From contig NC_056758.1 of NCBI RefSeq assembly GCF_018687715.1, positions 15,505,501-15,569,500 on the forward strand: 64,000 nucleotides of DNA, given 5' to 3'. Shown here piece after piece: positions 11,993-23,138 of this stretch (the first letter of the stretch is position 1; each line of letters opens with the position of its first letter). A program made the position numbers and the translations under genes. This stretch comes from Carya illinoinensis. Lineage: Eukaryota > Streptophyta > Magnoliopsida > Fagales > Juglandaceae. The notes under the pieces were generated by a model. It was not told the origin of the DNA. It did no database searches and worked only from the letters and a program-made list of their open reading frames with translations.

Positions 11993-12931
11993 TATAACGC
12001 CTTAATCCTGGAGGTCTAGAGAGCTAGCTTCTATCACCTAAAATCATTTTCATAACTCAATTATCTGAAAAATATTGTGAAGATAAGCAGTAAATTATCA
12101 ACAACTCAATAAATAGAAAATCTATACTAGTATGTAAACGTGAACATTTACAGAGTTTAAAATGCAGAACAAAACATTTTAGCTTCAGAATGTAAAATCA
12201 TAACATGTCATCAAAAAATTCGAATAAATGTACAGAAATATTCTTATTTAAAAGTATCATTTGGTATAGCATAACTGAGTATCATCATCATATCAAAACA
12301 GAAGTCATGTTTAACTCCTGTAATAGGGTTGTGCATATGCAGATAGCAAAGTACAACATAAATCACTCTGTCACCAAAATGGTGTGCACTCATACAGAAA
12401 CTACTACTATCACTCGTGGCAGGGTCATATACCTCTACTATCACCCGTGGTAGGACCATATGCCACTATTAGCATTTGTGGTAGGGGCCGTATACCATTG
12501 CTCTTACCTGTGGGAGGGCTGTATACTACTACTATCACCTGTGGTGGGGCCTTAATTGAATAGAACAGAAACAGAATCAGATACATAATCAGAAAGTTAT
12601 GCCAAAGGTTTTTCAAGTGCCACGTCATATCAAAATAGAGTATTGAACAGTTTCAAACCATTTTACACATTCCAAAAATAGATTCAAAACATCTTCAAAT
12701 CACATGCAAAAATTTTTAGAGTTCATATTTGCTTTTTTTGCACAATGCATAAACAGAATGAAAAAAAAAAGCTCATAACTGTACCAATCATGATAGAAAG
12801 TATTTTCTTCTTATATAAAGTTTCGTGAGTAATGCCGAATACATGACTGCTGTTGTTTTCACATTTCTTTTCAAAGCATATTATACACATTTTATAAAAT
12901 CAACCTCATCCATTTCTTTTATGAAACGTTT
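11993..12931 (-). mobile_element. Gypsy-like LTR fragment (minus), cut by the Tekay insertion
   Basis: The reverse complement of this segment aligns by eye with 30850-31427. They share an AACATGTTTTGTTCT-like phrase, GTTTACATACTA, TTATCTCTATAATATTTTCAGATAATTG and an AGGTGATAGAAG...CTCCAGG end. It therefore belongs to the same LTR family in the opposite orientation. The Tekay-type element inserted at 12932, and the rest of this LTR probably continues right of 21711. It contains a 32-bp minisatellite (12400-12555). Confidence 0.5.
12400..12555. repeat. Minisatellite, about five 32-bp units
   Basis: Successive units share the frame CTACTATCACCYGTGGTAGGRCCATATRC with drift between copies. Five units are countable. 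It lies inside the LTR fragment at 11993-12931. Confidence 0.75.
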
Positions 12932-14690
12932 TGTGACGCCCCTAAATCCCACTTGCGGACACATGAAAATCGAGATGTCGGGATGATGACAATACGGGTC
13001 ACCACCCTATTGCCAAGTGCCAAGGGTGTGTACAAGCAACAAGTGTGCAAAAGAAAACAAGCAGCGGATAAACAAACTCATATAACTAAGTACCAGAATT
13101 TTTCATTGTTTAATACAAACCCATTCAAAACATACATAATAAAATATTACAAGCCACAAATATAGTTTCAAAACCAACAACAAGGCATAACTCCAAATCA
13201 ATACTCCGGCGGAGCTGCCTTCTCGGGCTCAGCCTCCTCCTCCTCCTTGACCTCTGCATCAAAATCTACGGTACCAAAAATGGTGCCGCAAGTAAGTAAG
13301 ATCCAAAACGCCACTAGATAAAAATATGTTAAACTCAAACAATATGCATGAAAGAATGCAAATGCACATGACCCGTAAACCACATTTTTTTCCACGCACG
13401 CCAAAAATTCCATGTGGCCTAAAAAACGTATTACTTTCCAACTCACGCCAAAAGTCTCATTTAGCCTAAATCCAACTCAATTCAATAACCAATTAATCCA
13501 AATGCACCATGACCTCTCCTATGGGTCATCCGCACACCCTGGCTCCCATCATCACACCATGAGTAACAATTGTGCATGTGACTTCGTAACGAGCGATACC
13601 CAGTTCCGCACCCCGCGCGTACGTAGCCAAGCATCCTCTAGCCCTCGCCAGCGAAGGGTCACGGAGTCGGTACGAGAGCATTGCCATCCCGCTCGCTCCT
13701 GTTGTCGCCCAACGACAACTCAGGGGACGTCACTCAGTATATTATGCTCCCGAGTGACCAGAGGAGCTCCACCTAAATAATACCCTATTTTGGTTTGGGG
13801 TCGTGATATACACGCACCCGAAAATCCATTGTACACAAATAAAACTGAATTTTCTCAATTAAATTAAATGCACACGAATGCGTTATGCAATGCACGCCTC
13901 AAAATACAAATCATCCAACCAATCACAAATCAACAAATCAAGCAACTCCGTCCTCAATCCATCCAACCCCCGAACTCCTCAGACTCAGTCCAGAATCAAC
14001 CAACCAGTCAAATAATTTATTATAAGAACAAAAATATATTTAAATCTAAAATAGAGTTTGAAAAATACTTACGGTGCTATAATGTATTTTTTGGAAGATC
14101 ACGATGTTGCAAACGACAGAGAAAAAGCAACGTAACAGTGTATTTTACACTGTGGCCGTGGGTTATAAATTACCCACTTTCGAACGGGGACAAACCAAGA
14201 CACGAAATTGATAGGGAATGGTCTAAAGATGTTTATGAAGCTAAATGAAGTAAGTTTTGACCGTGGGGAGTCGAACGGTGGTGGCTGTGTCGGCCACATC
14301 AGCCGGAGGCAGTGGGTCTAGGTGGCTCAATTGGATGGCGAAGGGAAGAGAGGGAGAGAGCTTGTGCGCGCGGGAGAGGAAAAGGAAAAAGAAGAAGAAG
14401 AAAAAAAAAAAGAAAAAAGAAAGAAAAAGGAAAAAGGGAAAAAGAAAAAGAGAAAAAAAAAAGAAAAGATGAGGGAAAAGAGATGAGGTCCAATCCTCAT
14501 CTCAGGAGTCCAAAAACTGATTCGACGAAAATGATTTTAAGAACCATAAAACGACTAAAATAAATTAAACACCACATCAAACTAAAATAAAACCAATTAA
14601 AATACAATAATTTAAAATAAAAGAGTTAATATATTAATTAAATAAAAAAAACTCCTTCAGTGAAAATACACGTAAAAACGGGGTATCACA
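12932..14690 (-). repeat. 3' LTR of the Tekay-type element (shortened)
   Basis: 1759 bp, matching 19705-21706 along its length except for an internal loss of about 243 bp. The junction falls near 14264, where CCGTGGGG joins AGTCGAAC; the missing segment corresponds to about 21040-21290 of the other LTR. Purine-rich (GAAAAAG)n at 14378-14470 produces long lysine- or serine-rich spurious frames. The end next to the coding region is preceded by the polypurine tract. Confidence 0.9.
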
Positions 14691-14814
14691 TCCTCCCCCT
14701 CTTAAAAATAAATTTTGTCCTCAAAATTTACAAGATTAAACACTAACTTGAAACAAGCCACATGATTCTACTGAGATCAAGTTTAAGAAATGTACCGTTA
14801 TTACTGAAACAAAT

Positions 14815-16990
14815 AGGGGTACTGCTCCCTCATGTCAGCTACTCGCTCTTAAGAGAAATCTTGAACTAACGGATCCCTCCATGCCACCTTTACCAGAGGT
14901 ATCGTCTTGGATCTTAACTGTTGCTCTTTCTAGTCCATGATCTGTGAAGGAACGACCTCATAAGTAAGATCCGGTTGCAACTGAATACTCTCTTGGTTGA
15001 CAAAGCGCGGCTCTTGTTGTCTAAAACTCTTCTTCAAGGATGATACATGGAAGACATCGTGAATATCCCCAAAATATTCTGACAAAGCAAATCTATAAGC
15101 GACGGACCCTACATTCTCCAAAATCTGAAAAGGGCCAACATATCTCGGATCCAGTTTTCTCTTTTTACCAAAACGCTTAACTCCTTTCATGGGAGAGACT
15201 TTGAGATAAACCCAATCACCTTCTTCAAAAGATAACTCTCTTCTCCTTGTACCAGCGTAGCTTTTCTGATGACTCTGAGCTTTTGCCATTTTATCCCTTA
15301 TGATCCAGACTTGACTTTACATCTCTTGAATTATTTTGGGCCCAACTATTTTATTCTCCCTGACTTCATCCCAACACAAAGGCTATCTGCACTTCCTCCC
15401 ATAAAGAACTTCATAAGGAGCCATCTGGATGGACGCATGGAAGCTATTATTATATGCAAATTCTATGAGCGGCAAGTGATTTTCCCAACTACTTTGAAAT
15501 TCCATAACACATGCTCGCAACATATCTTCAAGGGTCTGAATAGTGCGCTCTGATTGACCGTTCATCTGAGGGTGATATGCTATGCTAAACTTCAACTTAG
15601 TACCCAATGTTGCCTGCAAACTTTTCCAAAACTGAGATGTGAACATTGGGTCCCGATCCGACACAATACTCTTCGGTATACCGTGCAACCGCACTATCTC
15701 TTTCATGTACAAGCGAGTCAACTTACCCAAGGAATCAGTGTTATTAACAGGCAAGAAATGAGCACTCTTAGTTAACCGGTCAACAATCACCCAAACCGAG
15801 TTCTTCCCACTAGGAGTCCTCGGTAAGCCCACTACAAAATCCATCGTGATGTCGTCCCACTTCCACTCAGGAATAGGGAGGGGTTGGAGCATACTGGTAG
15901 GTCTTTGATGCTCGGCCTTGACTTGACGGCATGTGTGGCATCTCTCAACATACAAGACAATATCCTTCTTCATTCCTTCCCACCAATAATTTTTCTTCAA
16001 GTCCCGGTACATCTTCGTACTGCCAGGATGAATTGAATAAGGGGCCGTATGAGCTTTTGCCATGATCCGCTCCTTAAATTCTGAATCTTTGGGGACTACT
16101 TTACGATCTCGGAACTGAAGAATTCCATCTTTATCCATACTATAGTGCAACAACCCTCGAGATTTTTTGACTTTTTTTTTTATATCCAACAGCTTCGGAT
16201 CCTTCCTTTGAAGAGTCTTCAATTCCTCAAAATCAGCTACTCGAATATCAAGAATGGAAGATAATATCTCCTCTTGTTGTGAACTTTCAATAAGGAGTCT
16301 TCTCATCCCGCAAAGTAAAGAATCCAATTCTAATGATTCGACTTCATCTTCCAAGTGCGACTTTTGACTCAAAGCATCCGCAACTATATTTGCCTTCCTC
16401 GGATGATACTTGATCTCGCACTGGTAGTCACTGATTAACTCTAACCACCGCCTCTGCCTCATGTTCAGATTCTTCTGGGAAAACAAGTGCTTCAAACTCT
16501 TGTGATCGGTGTATACTTCGTAAACTTCCCTATACAGATAGTGCCGCCAGATCTTAAGAGCAAATACAATCGCAGCCAATTCTAAATCATGCGTCGGATA
16601 ATTCTTTTCATGATCCTTTAGCTGACGGGATGCATAAGCAACAATCCGTCCCTCCTGCATAAGGACACATCCCAATCCAAATTTAGACGCATTGCTGAAA
16701 ACTATAAATGGCTTATGTGGTTCTGGAAGTGCCAACACTGGTGTAGTTGTCAACTTGTTCTTCAATTCTTGGAAGCTTCTCTCACACTTGTTTGACCAAA
16801 TAAATTATGCATTCTTTCTAGTCAAAGCTGTGAGAGGTCTAGATAAGCGAGAAAATCCCTCCACAAATCTTCGGTAATATCCGGCAAACCCCAAGAAACT
16901 CCGAATCTCGCGCATGGTCATCGGACGCTGCCATGACAAAATGGCTTCCACCTTACTAGGATCAACAGCCACCCCGTCTCGGGAAATCAC
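14815..16990 (-). pseudogene. pol segment 2: RNase H, integrase, chromodomain (Tekay-type)
   Basis: From 16990 down: the end of RT ([11 protein letters not shown]), the RNase H domain ([11 protein letters not shown], then [11 protein letters not shown]), an H2C2 zinc-binding region (the HP and CHTC motifs), and the integrase core with its D, D, E series ([19 protein letters not shown], and the region after [11 protein letters not shown]). Next come the GPFQIL and DVFHVSSL linkers. Finally there is a chromodomain, read through 14815-14940 as LRSKTIPLVKVAWRDPLVQDF. In-frame stops occur near 16806, 15384, 15318, 14932 and 14841, with no frame change for most of the segment, so decay is mainly by point mutation. 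The enzyme set would integrate the element; the chromodomain would target chromatin. Confidence 0.9.
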
Positions 16991-17016
16991 ATGCCCAAAA
17001 AAGCTGTTTCCTCCAA

Positions 17017-17769
17017 TCAGAATTCACATTTGCTGAACTTGGCATACAATTGGTGTTCTCTTAATTTCCCAAGAACTAGACGAAGATGATAAACATGCTC
17101 TTCAAAATCTTGAGAATAAATTAAAATATCATCAATGAAGACTACCACAAAGGAATCCAAATAAGGTCGAAATACTTGATTCATTAAATCCATAAAAGCG
17201 GCAAGGGCATTGGCTAACCCAAAAGGCATCACCTTAAATTCATAATGCCCATATCTCGAACTGAAAGCAGTTTTGGATACATCCTTGTCTCTTATCCTCA
17301 ACTGGTAGTATCCTGATCTCAAATCAATCTTTGAGATCACAGCTGCTTCTTGAAACTGATCAAACAAATCATCGGTCTGTGGGAGAGGATATTTATTCTT
17401 AATGGTCACCTTATTTAATTCCCGATAATCAATGCACATTCTGAGGGTTCTATCTTTCTTTTTAACAAACAGCACTGGTGCACCCCACGGTGAAGTACTT
17501 GGTTGAATGAACCCATTATCTACCAGCTCTTGCAACTGAACCTTCAACTCTTTTAATTCAGCTGGTGCCATACGGTAAGGAGCTTTATGTACAGGGGCCG
17601 CTCCAGGTTCCAAGTCAATAACAAACTCCATTTCACGAACAGGGGGTAGCCCAGGCAAGTCATCCACAAACACGTCAGAAAATTCTTCCACAACTGGGAT
17701 ATCTACCAATGACTTCTTCTCAGACGAAGTCAACACCATTTGGACTAAGAAGGCATCCTCTACATGCAA
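17017..17769 (-). pseudogene. pol segment 1: reverse transcriptase (Tekay-type)
   Basis: Contains the canonical Ty3/gypsy RT landmarks: the EFSDVF...[12 protein letters not shown] lead-in, APYRMAP, the [12 protein letters not shown] and [10 protein letters not shown] blocks, [11 protein letters not shown], and the catalytic FIDDILIYS (the YxDD box with Phe, usual for this clade). The frame is open for 250 residues, then meets a stop at 17017 and a frame change to reach the connection domain below 16990. It overlaps the protease frame end (17720) in a different frame, which shows a frameshift near 17720-17770. Confidence 0.92.
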
Positions 17770-18202
17770 TCTCTCTTCTCGCTTGAATTGCCGATATAAC
17801 TACCTGCTTTTCTTTTAACTTACTCCCCGCAAATTCCAAATAATCACCATCTGGGAGCTGAAAGCTAATTACCCGACTTCTGCAATTAATACTCGCAGAA
17901 TATCGGTATAGCCAATCCATCCCAAGGATGATATCAAATCCCAACAGTTTAAATACAACCAAATCTGCATCCAGAAACCTTCCACCAAAATTTAAAGGGC
18001 AACCCAAAGCAACTTTGGAACACCACACCACTTCACCATTTGGTAGAGCCACTACCAATGACTTTGGCAAAGGTTCCGCAACCAGATTACATATCCGAGC
18101 GAAGGTGGAAGATACAAACGACTGAGATGCACCCAAATCAAACAAAGTGCAAGCATAAAATTCATATAAACGGACTCTCCCTGAACCAATCACATCAACC
18201 AA
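17720..18202 (-). pseudogene. Retropepsin-type aspartic protease domain (Tekay-type)
   Basis: A 160-residue frame with the retroviral-protease layout: FDLGASQSF in place of the expected D[ST]GAS(H/Q)SF, then LVVALPNGE, and the second hallmark block LLGFDIILGMDWL. Leu replaces the Ser/Thr next to the catalytic Asp, which alone would be expected to impair catalysis. The frame ends 50 bases into the RT frame, so a frameshift separates them. Its role in an intact element would be polyprotein cleavage. Confidence 0.85.
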
Positions 18203-18263
18203 TGAAATCTAAATACAAAGAAGAAACTAAAGCACATCAAAAAGAAAAAAATCCAACATTAAA

Positions 18264-19404
18264 TTAGATTAGATCCATACCTGTAATTACTCCAACATCA
18301 TGGGTCGCCGGTGCCTCATCATCATCTCCGGGTGTAATAGCATAAACCCGGGCTTGCACTGTTTGCCTCTGATTTGTTCTTCTACCACGTCTACCTCCAC
18401 GGCTTCCTTGAACTCTAACAGTGCATTCACGAGCGAAATGTCCCTCTTGGCCACAACGGTAACAATGGGTTCCACCACTTAGCCGACACTCACCCTCGTG
18501 AGATCTATTACATCTTCCACAAATTGGCACCCGTCCTCCCATACGTATACCTGGGGCCGCTTGTGCTCGAGTCCCGGTCTGCTGAACAAACTTCTAAGGT
18601 GAATCCAAACTACTTCCTTCGCTAGTAAAACTCCGCCTCTTTTGTCCTGGAGGGGAGCCAATGCTCAGATTATTCTTTCACTCTGCAAGAGTGGCCAAGT
18701 CCACTAAATCCTGAAAAGTGGAAATCCGGTGGCAAACCACCATTCTGCATATATCAGGACGCAGACCCTCCTGGAAACGCTCGGTCTGCATCTCCTCCGT
18801 GGTGATGAGGTGGGGAGCAAATCGCCCAAGCTCTATAAATCTTCGGGCGTATTGTTCCATGGTCATACTCCCTTGGACCAAGCTTGTGAACTCTCTAGCT
18901 TTTTGCCACCTTACAGAAGCTGGAAAGAATCGGTCATTAAATTCTTTCTTAAAGCCAAGTCACAGTGGCAAAAGATCACAATTCTGACTCCAGCATTACT
19001 CTTTTTGTATCTCACCACTTAGAAGTAGTGTCTTGCAACATATAGCTGGCATAAAGTACTTGTTGTGCCTCAGTGCAACCACATACTTCAAAAGTTCTTT
19101 CTAAATCTCTGACCCACTTCCCAGCCTGAAGTGGATCCTCTTCTCCCGTGAAGGGTGGGGTTCTATGAGCCAGAAAGCGCTTATAGGTGCATCTAGCTTG
19201 CACCACTCCACTAGACCCTCCTTGTTGTAGCCAAGACCCTCCTTATTGTGGCCAATGACCTCCTTGTTGTGGCCAAGACCCTCCTTATTGTGGCCTAAAA
19301 TTTTGCTGCATGAACCCAGTCATCTACCTTATCGCTTGGGCTATAGCATCATCTCTCGGCGTATCATCCCGAGGCTCTTGAGTAGACTTTCTTGGCCTCA
19401 CCAT
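18264..19404 (-). pseudogene. gag remnant with CCHC zinc knuckle (Tekay-type)
   Basis: Probable start is the ATG at 19404 (MVRPRKSTQEPRDD). The capsid-like portion is recognisable as FLAHRTPPFTGEEDP...W at about 19180-19010 and MTMEQYARRFIELGRFAPHLI at about 18870-18800. It ends in a nucleic-acid-binding knuckle CYRCGQEGHFARECT (about 18470-18425). The frame is cut by stops near 19324, 19205, 19012, 18678 and 18543 and by frame changes. A short tandem repeat (about 19213-19290, with TTGTTGTGGCCAAGACCCTCC units) interrupts it after the leader. In an intact copy gag forms the particle that packages element RNA. Confidence 0.8.
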
Positions 19405-19679
19405 TTTCCTGCCACAACACAACGTTTGACCCCCCTTTTTAAGAAAAATAAATAAAACCAACAACATAAAATCAAAAACCAAAACCAAACCACATAACAA
19501 GAAAATAAAACATACTAGCATGCAATAACATAACTAAATAAATAAATACAAACAAGCTAGCTCAAATAAATTCAAATCAAATAAAACAAATCAAATAGCA
19601 ACTATACTTAAAATAAATTTTTAAAACACAACTTTAAAAACCTTATGGTACTACACATATGGGACATGTGGTTTTACCC

Positions 19680-19704
19680 AGAGCCAAACCGCTTTGATTT
19701 CACC
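19680..19704 (-). promoter_or_regulatory. Degenerate primer-binding site of the Tekay-type element
   Basis: Directly after the 5' LTR on the minus strand the sequence reads GGTGAAATCAAAGCGGTTTG. This resembles TGGTATCAGAGCC-type sites complementary to initiator methionine tRNA, but with several changes. Position supports the call; the match is weak. Confidence 0.4.
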
Positions 19705-21706
19705 TGTGACGCCCCCAAATTCCACGTGCGGATACGTGGAAATCGAGATGTCGGGATGATGACAACACGGGTCACCACCCTATCGCCAAGTGCCAAGTAT
19801 GTGTACAAGCAACAAATGTGTAAAAAAAAATATGCAGCGGATAAACAAAGTCATATAACTAAGTACCAGAATTTTTCTTTGTTTAATACAAACCCATTCA
19901 AAATATATATAATAAAATATTACAAGCCGCAAATATAGTTTCAAACCCAACAACAAGGCATAACTCCAAATCAATACTCCGGCGGAGCCGCCTCCTCGAG
20001 CTCAGCCTCCTCCTCCTCCTTGACCTCTGTATCAAAATCTACAGTACCAAAAATGGTGCTGCAGGTAAGAAAGATCCAAAACGCCACTAGATAAAAATAT
20101 ATTAAACTCAAACAATATGCATGAAAGAATGCAAATACACATGACCAGTAAGCCACATTTTTTTCCACGCACGCAAAAAATTCCATTTGGCCCCAAAAAC
20201 GTATTACTTTCCAACTTATGCCAAAAGTCTCATTTGGCCCAAATCCAACTCAATTCAATAACCAATGAATCCAAATGCACCATGACCTCCCTTATGGGTC
20301 ATCCGCACACCCTGGCTCCCATCGTCACACCATGAGTAACGACTGTGCGTGTGACTTCGTAACGAGCGATGTCCAGTTCCGCGCCTCGCACGTACGTAGC
20401 CAAGCATCCTCTAGCCCTCGCCAGCGAAGGGCCACGGAGTCGGTACGAGAGCGTTACCATTCCGCCTGCTCCCGTTGTCACCCAGTGACAACCCAGGGGA
20501 CGTCACTCAGTATATTACGCTCCCGAGTGATCAGAGGAGCTCCACCGAGATAATACCCCGTCTCGGCTTGGGGTCGTGATACACACGCACCCCGAAAATC
20601 CATTTTACACAAATAAAACCAGATTTTCTCAATTAAATAAAATGCACATGAATGCGTCATGCAATGCACGCCTCAAAATACAAATCATCCAACCAATCAC
20701 AAATCAACAAACTAAGCAACTCCATCCTCAATCCATCCGACCTCCGAACTCGTCGAACTCATTCTAAAATCAACCAACCAGTCAAATAATTTATTGTAAG
20801 AGTAAAAATATATTTAAATTTAAAATAGAGTTTGGAAAATACTTACAGCGCTATAAGGTATTTTTTGGAAGATCACGACGTTGCAAACGGTGGAGAAAAA
20901 GCAACATAACAGTGTATTTTATACTATGGCTGTGGGTTATAAATTACCCACTTTCGAACGGGGACAAACAAAGACACGAAATTGATAGAGAATGGTATAG
21001 AGATGTTTATGAATCTAAAGGAAGTGATTTTTGGCCGTGGGTGGCGGTGGAAGTGCAAAAAGGGATAGATCGGAGTTGAGCTCATGGGAGCTGCTCCGGC
21101 AACGGATCGAGGCCTAAAATGGGTGGGTTAGGACGGCAAGAGGTAGGGGATGAAGTGGTGAAGAGGTGGTGGCCGGAGGTGGAGCGACGACGCTGAAAAA
21201 GGGCAAAAGCCGTGTGGCTTAGATGAGCTATAGGGGGTTAACGACGGCTCGGATGGGGCTGATTTTTGGTGGGGTGGTGCATCGGCCGAAGGGGAGTCGA
21301 ACAGTGGTGGCTGTGTTGGCCACGTCGGCCAGCAGCGGTGGGTTTGGGTGGCTCAACTGGACGACAACGGGAAGAGAGGGAGAGAGCTCGTGTGGGCGGG
21401 AGAGGAGAAGGAAAAAGAAGAAGAAGAAAAGAAAGAAAAAAGAAACAAAAAGGAAAAAGGGAAAAAGAGAAACGAAAAAGAAAAGATGAGGGAAAGGAAA
21501 TGAGGTCCAATCCTCATCTTCGGAGTCCAAAAACTGATCCGACGAAAACGATTTTAAAAACTATAAAACGACTAAAATGAATTAAACACCACATCAAACT
21601 AAAAAAAACCAATTAAAATACAATAATTTAAAATAAAAGAGCTAATATATTAATTAAATAAAAAAAAATCCTTCAGTGAAAATACACGTAAAAACGGGGT
21701 ATCACA
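19705..21706 (-). repeat. 5' LTR of the Tekay-type element
   Basis: 2002 bp with TG...CA ends, and complete relative to its partner at 12932-14690. It carries a (GAA/AAAG)-rich tract at 21405-21490 and a minus-strand frame at 19971-20186 that ends EEEEAELEEAAPPEY; an equivalent frame is present in the other LTR (13198-13446). Confidence 0.9.
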
Positions 21707-21711
21707 CATTT

Positions 21712-22312
21712 AGTATAGGAACTCCACTTAACTGGACATCTTAACTTTTCTGAATTTTTTCATAACAGCGCCGAGGAATATAAATTGTCACCTATAAAAT
21801 AAACATGTAACTTGCTTAAATCTCCACTTAAACACGTATTTTGATATTTATCCTGAAACACTAAAATAACATATTTCTTCTAAAAAATTTACACTTATAA
21901 TCCTAAAATATCATCACTTTCCAAATTCATTGATATCCACTTAACATTCTAATCTAATTTCAACTCAGTCACAAGTTTATTTAAAAATCAAGCCCAACCC
22001 ACTTAAGTATAATAACAGTTGTTGTAACCAAAATATTACTAGGCCCAGAATGATTTGGAGCCCAAATCCAACCCAATAACATACATGTTTAACTTCATAA
22101 TCATTTAACATAACCCAACTCCAATTAACAAAAAACCTTGTACATGAACAAAGCCAACGTGGTCCAAAGTAAAACTAGCCTAATTAACAGAACAACACAA
22201 GTTGCATGCCTTTGTTATTAGGATTTACAGAAGACTACACGACAAAATGACAAGTCATGTTTTGAATGAATAAAGGCATAGAATTTAACAAAGTTGAAAT
22301 TTTCATGTGGTA

Positions 22313-22316
<4 letters not shown>
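21712..22316. other. Gene-free AT-rich DNA right of the Tekay insertion
   Basis: Probably the continuation of the LTR fragment interrupted at 12931. The AT-rich text has no coding potential and no sharp boundary that I could fix. Confidence 0.35.
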
Positions 22317-22390
<74 letters not shown>

Positions 22391-22395
22391 CTCTG
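22317..22395. repeat. (CT)n microsatellite, about 35 perfect units
   Basis: Perfect CT dinucleotides from 22317 to about 22387, then an interrupted GCTCTCTGTGTG tail. Polymorphic length is expected. Spurious Ser/Leu-rich frames arise from it. Confidence 0.95.
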
Positions 22396-22639
22396 TGTGA
22401 AAATCGTAGGAGCCCTCTTTCTAAACATGTCGATAGAGATACAAGAATGAGAAGAGGAAGAGAGAGACTCGGTTCATTTAAGTCTGGGTGTGTGTGTGTT
22501 TTTTTGAGATCTTAGACTTATTAAGTCAAAACAAGTGGTTGTAATAGGTTGACAGACATGAAACATTGTTTAATTAAAAAAATAAAATCCTTCGTGGAAT
22601 CACTTTTTCATCTTTGCTCGCACATGAAAATTTTATTCA

Positions 22640-23138
22640 AAACAAACTGACAAAATCCATTAGTACATTCGAACGAATATAAATAATCATTCGAACATTT
22701 ACACATTCCTAATGGCTTGGCAAGAAATAATCCCGCCACTTGTTTAGGAGGTGCCAATACCAAAATTATTGTTTGAACGGTCAATTTCCCATGGTTAATA
22801 TATTCGAACAACAAAATCAATGTTTGAACGTGTGCCTATAATGTTTGAAAGTTTATTTGTAAAGTTATGACTACATATATAAATATATATATATATATAG
22901 CATATGTAGTTTAACTATATGATAATATTACTATATGTAAATAACAATATCTTAATCCACTATATTATCATATAAGTGAATCGTGATATCACTTCAAATA
23001 TATCACTATAGTACGTATTAGTATATTGGTATATCAGTATAGTGTTAGTATTTAGTAGATTAGTATATTGCTATATGATAGTAGTATATATTACTAGTAT
23101 TAGTACATTTAATCCACATATATATAAATAATTATTTA
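22640..23138. repeat. TTCGAAC words and TAGTATTA-type AT repeat of CACTA 1
   Basis: At 22670-22830 several TTCGAAC/TTTGAACG words match the subterminal motif of CACTA 1. At 22870-23138 the sequence becomes a degenerate ACTATAGTATTAGTATAT repeat that resumes at 25519-25770. The two halves were continuous before the solo LTR inserted. Confidence 0.55.

Larger units (their letters stand above)
12932..21706 (-). mobile_element. Ty3/gypsy chromovirus, Tekay-type, full length but decayed
   Basis: Two long direct repeats (12932-14690 and 19705-21706) both run TGTGACGCC...GGGTATCACA and enclose a 5.0-kb region coding on the minus strand. Domain order from the 5' LTR is gag with zinc knuckle, protease, reverse transcriptase, RNase H, integrase and a C-terminal chromodomain, the plan of chromoviruses. 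The PMKGVxRFGKK and DPRYVGPFQIL motifs before the chromodomain point to the Tekay/Del clade. Flanking 5-mers are CGTTT (12927-12931) and CATTT (21707-21711), a target duplication with one C/G-to-T/A change. A purine tract (TAAGAGGGGGAGGA, minus, 14691-14704) borders the 3' LTR. Many stops and frameshifts make it non-functional. It sits inside CACTA 1. Confidence 0.92.

Noticed and set aside
14299..14563. Lysine- or serine-rich open frames in the Tekay LTR
   Set aside because: Produced by the purine-rich GAAAAAG tract in both LTRs; no protein family and frames overlap on both strands.
22294..22515. Ser/Leu-rich frame
   Set aside because: Translation of the (CT)n microsatellite.
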